Positions 61,814 through 64,000 of a DNA stretch of 64,000 nt are shown here, one piece after another. Numbering within the stretch: position 1 is the first letter of the stretch; every line of letters begins with the position of its first letter. This DNA is from Sinomonas atrocyanea (GTDB lineage Bacteria > Actinomycetota > Actinomycetes > Actinomycetales > Micrococcaceae): the NCBI RefSeq assembly GCF_030811715.1, contig NZ_JAUSRH010000004.1, positions 186,001-250,000 of the forward strand, written 5' to 3'. Both the position numbers and the translations under genes were made by a program. A model generated the notes under the pieces. The model worked only from the letters and a program-made list of their open reading frames with translations, was not told where the DNA came from and did no database searches.

Positions 61814-63215
61814 GGCGGGCACCCCGGCCGCGCCAGCGAAGACCGTGCCGCCGCGGGCCGTCCCGGCTCAGGCGGTGCCGGGTCAGGCCGTCCCGGCGCC
61901 CGCGGCCCGGACCGAGCAGGTGCTGCGCTGGCTCCGGGTGGCCCTGCACGTCGGCTTCGCCGCGCTCCTGCTGGTCGCAACCGTGCGCTCGCTCCTGCCG
62001 GTCGCCGCGGCCGAGGCGGGCGTGCCCGCTGAGGCGCCGGCCGGCGTCGTCCTTCCCCTCGCCGTGCTCCTCGCGCTCGTCTACCTCGCCGGGACGGTGC
62101 TCGAGAAGCGGCACTTCCAGGGTGCTGCCCCGGATCCGGCCCGGTACTCGCTGCCGTGGCTCGGGGTGGTGTGCGGCCTGTGGCTTGCCCTCGTGGCGGC
62201 CAGCGGGGAGTTCGCGTGGGTCGCGTTCGCCCTCTTCTTCCTCCAGCTGCACCTGCTGCCGCGGTGGTGGGGGGCGGGCGCCGTCGCCGTCACGGCCGCC
62301 CTCGTGGTCCTGGGCCTGGGGTGGCACGCCGGCGGCCTGTCCCCGGCGATGATGCTCGGCCCCCTCTTCGGGGCCGCGTTCGCGGTGGTGACAGCGTTCG
62401 CCTACCGCGCGCTGTACGCCGAGGCGGAGGCCCAGCGCGCCGCGGCTGACGAGTTGCGCCGCACCCGCGCCGAGCTCGCCGAGAGCCAGCACCGGGCGGG
62501 GGTCCTGGCCGAGCGGGAGCGGCTCGCCCGCGAGATCCACGACACCCTCGCGCAGGGCTTCTCCTCGGTGGTGCTCATGGGGCGCTCCGCTGCGGCCGCG
62601 CTGGACGACGGCGACACAGGCGCCGCCCGCGAACGGCTCGGGATCGTGCAGGCCACCGCTGCCGAGTCCCTGACCGAGGCCCGCGCGTTCGTGCGCGGGC
62701 TCGGCTCGCCGGCGCTCAGGCCCGAGCGGGAGGATGGGGCCCCCGACGAGCTGCCTCGAGGAACGGCGCCGGCCGCCTCGCCGCTGGCCGACGCGCTCCG
62801 CAGGCTCTGCGAGAAGACGGCTGCCGCCTCTGCCGCCCGCGGCACCGGGCTCACGTGCCGGTTCGAGGCCGACGGCGCGCCGCGCCCGCTCGCCGCCCCG
62901 GCAGGGGAGGCGCTCCTGCGCGCCGCCCAGACGAGCCTCGCGAACGTGTGGGCGCACGCGCGGGCCGCCACCGCCGTCGTGAGCCTTGCCTACCTCGACG
63001 GGGAGGTCACACTGGACGTCTCCGACGACGGGGTGGGATTCGACCCGGCAACGCTGCCCCAGGAGCTGCGCCCGGACGGGACAGGATACGGGCTGCGCGG
63101 GCTGCGGCGCCGGGTCGAGGGGGCCGGCGGGGCACTCACACTCGAGTCCGCTCCCGGCGAGGGAACGGTGGTGGCGGTCCGGCTGCCTGCGGGCCCGCAC
63201 GGGGAGGAGCCGTGA
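61806..63215 (+). CDS. Two-component sensor histidine kinase (HisKA_3 type)
   Basis: This 469-residue membrane kinase has about six N-terminal membrane helices (residues 40-200), a short coiled coil (AEAEAQRAAADELRRTRAELAESQ) and the DesK/NarX-type dimerisation helix with the phospho-accepting His in ERLAREIHDTLAQGFSSVVL. The ATPase domain has SLANVWAHARAATAVVSL (N box), DVSDDGVGFDP and GTGYGLRGLRRRVEGAGG. Signal is unknown; there is no extracytoplasmic sensor domain, so a membrane or envelope signal is likely. It is coupled to its response regulator. Confidence 0.92.
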   Translation: MPEAGTPAAPAKTVPPRAVPAQAVPGQAVPAPAARTEQVLRWLRVALHVGFAALLLVATVRSLLPVAAAEAGVPAEAPAGVVLPLAVLLALVYLAGTVLEKRHFQGAAPDPARYSLPWLGVVCGLWLALVAASGEFAWVAFALFFLQLHLLPRWWGAGAVAVTAALVVLGLGWHAGGLSPAMMLGPLFGAAFAVVTAFAYRALYAEAEAQRAAADELRRTRAELAESQHRAGVLAERERLAREIHDTLAQGFSSVVLMGRSAAAALDDGDTGAARERLGIVQATAAESLTEARAFVRGLGSPALRPEREDGAPDELPRGTAPAASPLADALRRLCEKTAAASAARGTGLTCRFEADGAPRPLAAPAGEALLRAAQTSLANVWAHARAATAVVSLAYLDGEVTLDVSDDGVGFDPATLPQELRPDGTGYGLRGLRRRVEGAGGALTLESAPGEGTVVAVRLPAGPHGEEP

Positions 63216-63841
63216 TCCGCGTCCTGCTCGTCGACGACCACCCCGTGGTCCGCGCCGGACTGCGCGCGATGCTCGCGGGCTTCGAGGGTGTGGAGGTCGC
63301 CGCCGAGGCATCCGACGGCGCCGCGGCCCTCGCCGAGCTCGGCCGGGCCCGGGCGCTCGGGGAGACGGTCGACGTGGTCCTCATGGACCTGCAGATGGCC
63401 GGCACGGACGGGGTCACGGCCACGGCTCGGCTCCGCGAGCTCGGGGATCCGCCGCCAGTGCTCATCCTCACCACCTACGACACCGACGCGGACATCCGGG
63501 CTGCTCTGGACGCCGGCGCCGCCGGCTACATGCTCAAGGACGCCCCGCCCGAGCAGATCCGCCGGGCCGTGCTGGACGCCGCCGCGGGAGCGCGCGTGCT
63601 GGCACCCGGCGTCGAGGCGCGGATCGAGCGCACACGGCTGGAGGACGCACTCTCGGACCGCGAACTCGAGCTCCTCGCCCTGCTCGCGGGCGGCGCGAGC
63701 AACCGGCAGCTCGCGAAGGCCCTCTTCATCTCCGAGGCCACGGTGAAGACGCACCTCGTGCACATCTACGCCAAGCTCGGCGTGGACAACCGGACGGCGG
63801 CGATCGCCGAGGCGCGGCGCCGGCGCATCATCCGGGCGTAG
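63212..63841 (+). CDS. NarL/LuxR-family response regulator
   Basis: This 209-residue regulator has a receiver domain with acidic LVDDHPVV, the phospho-acceptor Asp in VVLMDLQMAGTDGV, Thr in ILTTYDTDADI and Lys in GYMLKDAPPEQI. The C-terminal LuxR helix-turn-helix is LSDRELELLALLAGGASNRQLAKALFISEATVKTHLVHIYAKLGVDNRTAAI. Its GTG overlaps the kinase stop (GTGA). Target genes are unknown; the glycosyltransferase just upstream of the kinase is a candidate. Confidence 0.94.
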   Translation: MIRVLLVDDHPVVRAGLRAMLAGFEGVEVAAEASDGAAALAELGRARALGETVDVVLMDLQMAGTDGVTATARLRELGDPPPVLILTTYDTDADIRAALDAGAAGYMLKDAPPEQIRRAVLDAAAGARVLAPGVEARIERTRLEDALSDRELELLALLAGGASNRQLAKALFISEATVKTHLVHIYAKLGVDNRTAAIAEARRRRIIRA

Positions 63842-63884
63842 GCGCTCGGCGATCCCAGCACCCTCCGCCCGGCACAATGGACCG

Positions 63885-64000
63885 GTGACCTCCCGCCCGC
63901 CCGTGCCGCCGTTCGACCTGGCCCGCATCGGCGCCGGCCTCACGTTCGCCGGCTCGCTCGCGGAGCTCGGGGCGGCCCTCGCGGACCCGGGGGCCGCGGC
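63885..64000 (+). CDS. Partial CDS, runs off the window end
   Basis: An open frame begins at GTG 63885, 6 nt after CACAAT, and stays open to the end (VTSRPPVPPFDLARIGAGLT...). Too little is present to assign a family. Confidence 0.4.
   Translation, partial: MTSRPPVPPFDLARIGAGLTFAGSLAELGAALADPGAA

Noticed and set aside
1-64000. Insertion sequences, prophage or integrative element
   Set aside because: No transposase, integrase or phage gene was seen, and the tRNA 3' ends show no nearby duplicated attachment site.

Overview
This is a high-GC (about 70%) actinobacterial chromosome segment spanning the replication origin. The order rnpA-rpmH-[boxes]-dnaA-[oriC]-dnaN-gnd-recF-DUF721-gyrB-gyrA-DUF3566-tRNA-Ile-tRNA-Ala, the small DLW-39 family protein, and the right-hand run yidD-yidC-jag-rsmG-parA-parB point to Micrococcaceae, in the Arthrobacter/Sinomonas neighbourhood. 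This assignment rests on gene order and protein recognition, not on a database search.

Left arm (1-24 kb) is accessory and metabolic: a divergent lysine exporter/regulator pair (lysE/lysG), a hemerythrin protein, a beta-propeller lactonase, an aldehyde dehydrogenase, a membrane Ser/Thr kinase, several short-chain dehydrogenases and SRPBCC proteins, a CsoR/CstR-type repressor under a double operator, an aminotransferase, a TPM/DUF5129 membrane protein, an aldo/keto reductase, an S4 RNA-binding protein, a divergent uracil-DNA-glycosylase-like protein, a two-gene ABC exporter, a 14-helix-type drug MFS, a pirin-acetyltransferase fusion, and an ArsR/AHSA1 operon. Three intergenic spaces here carry a 32-bp-period tandem repeat. 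Three others carry DnaA-box clusters.

Core (24-46.8 kb) is the conserved origin region. The genes left of oriC mostly point left and those right of it mostly point right, so replication and transcription are co-directional. A rhomboid protease, cyclophilin, glycosyltransferase, drug/metabolite transporter and two tRNAs lie left of gyrA. dnaA and dnaN flank oriC. The RNase P protein, L34, membrane insertase, 16S methyltransferase and chromosome-partition genes lie on the right.

Centromere region (46.8-50.4 kb) has no convincing gene over about 3.6 kb, is visibly lower in GC, and holds six parS sites and two same-orientation DnaA-box clusters. Beyond it (50.4-64 kb) are trxA/trxB, a pseudokinase-like membrane protein, murJ, a NUDIX hydrolase, cca, a histidine phosphatase, a small autonomous-looking mini-gene, a secreted trypsin-like protease whose ribosome site sits in a hairpin, a GT87 glycosyltransferase, and a two-component system. 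A partial gene runs off the right edge.

Strong inverted-repeat terminators separate most units. About ten genes start 6-7 nt after a TAnnnT-like -10 box with no Shine-Dalgarno sequence, so leaderless mRNAs look common. The most interesting layer is non-coding: DnaA boxes, parS sites and dispersed repeats arranged around the origin.
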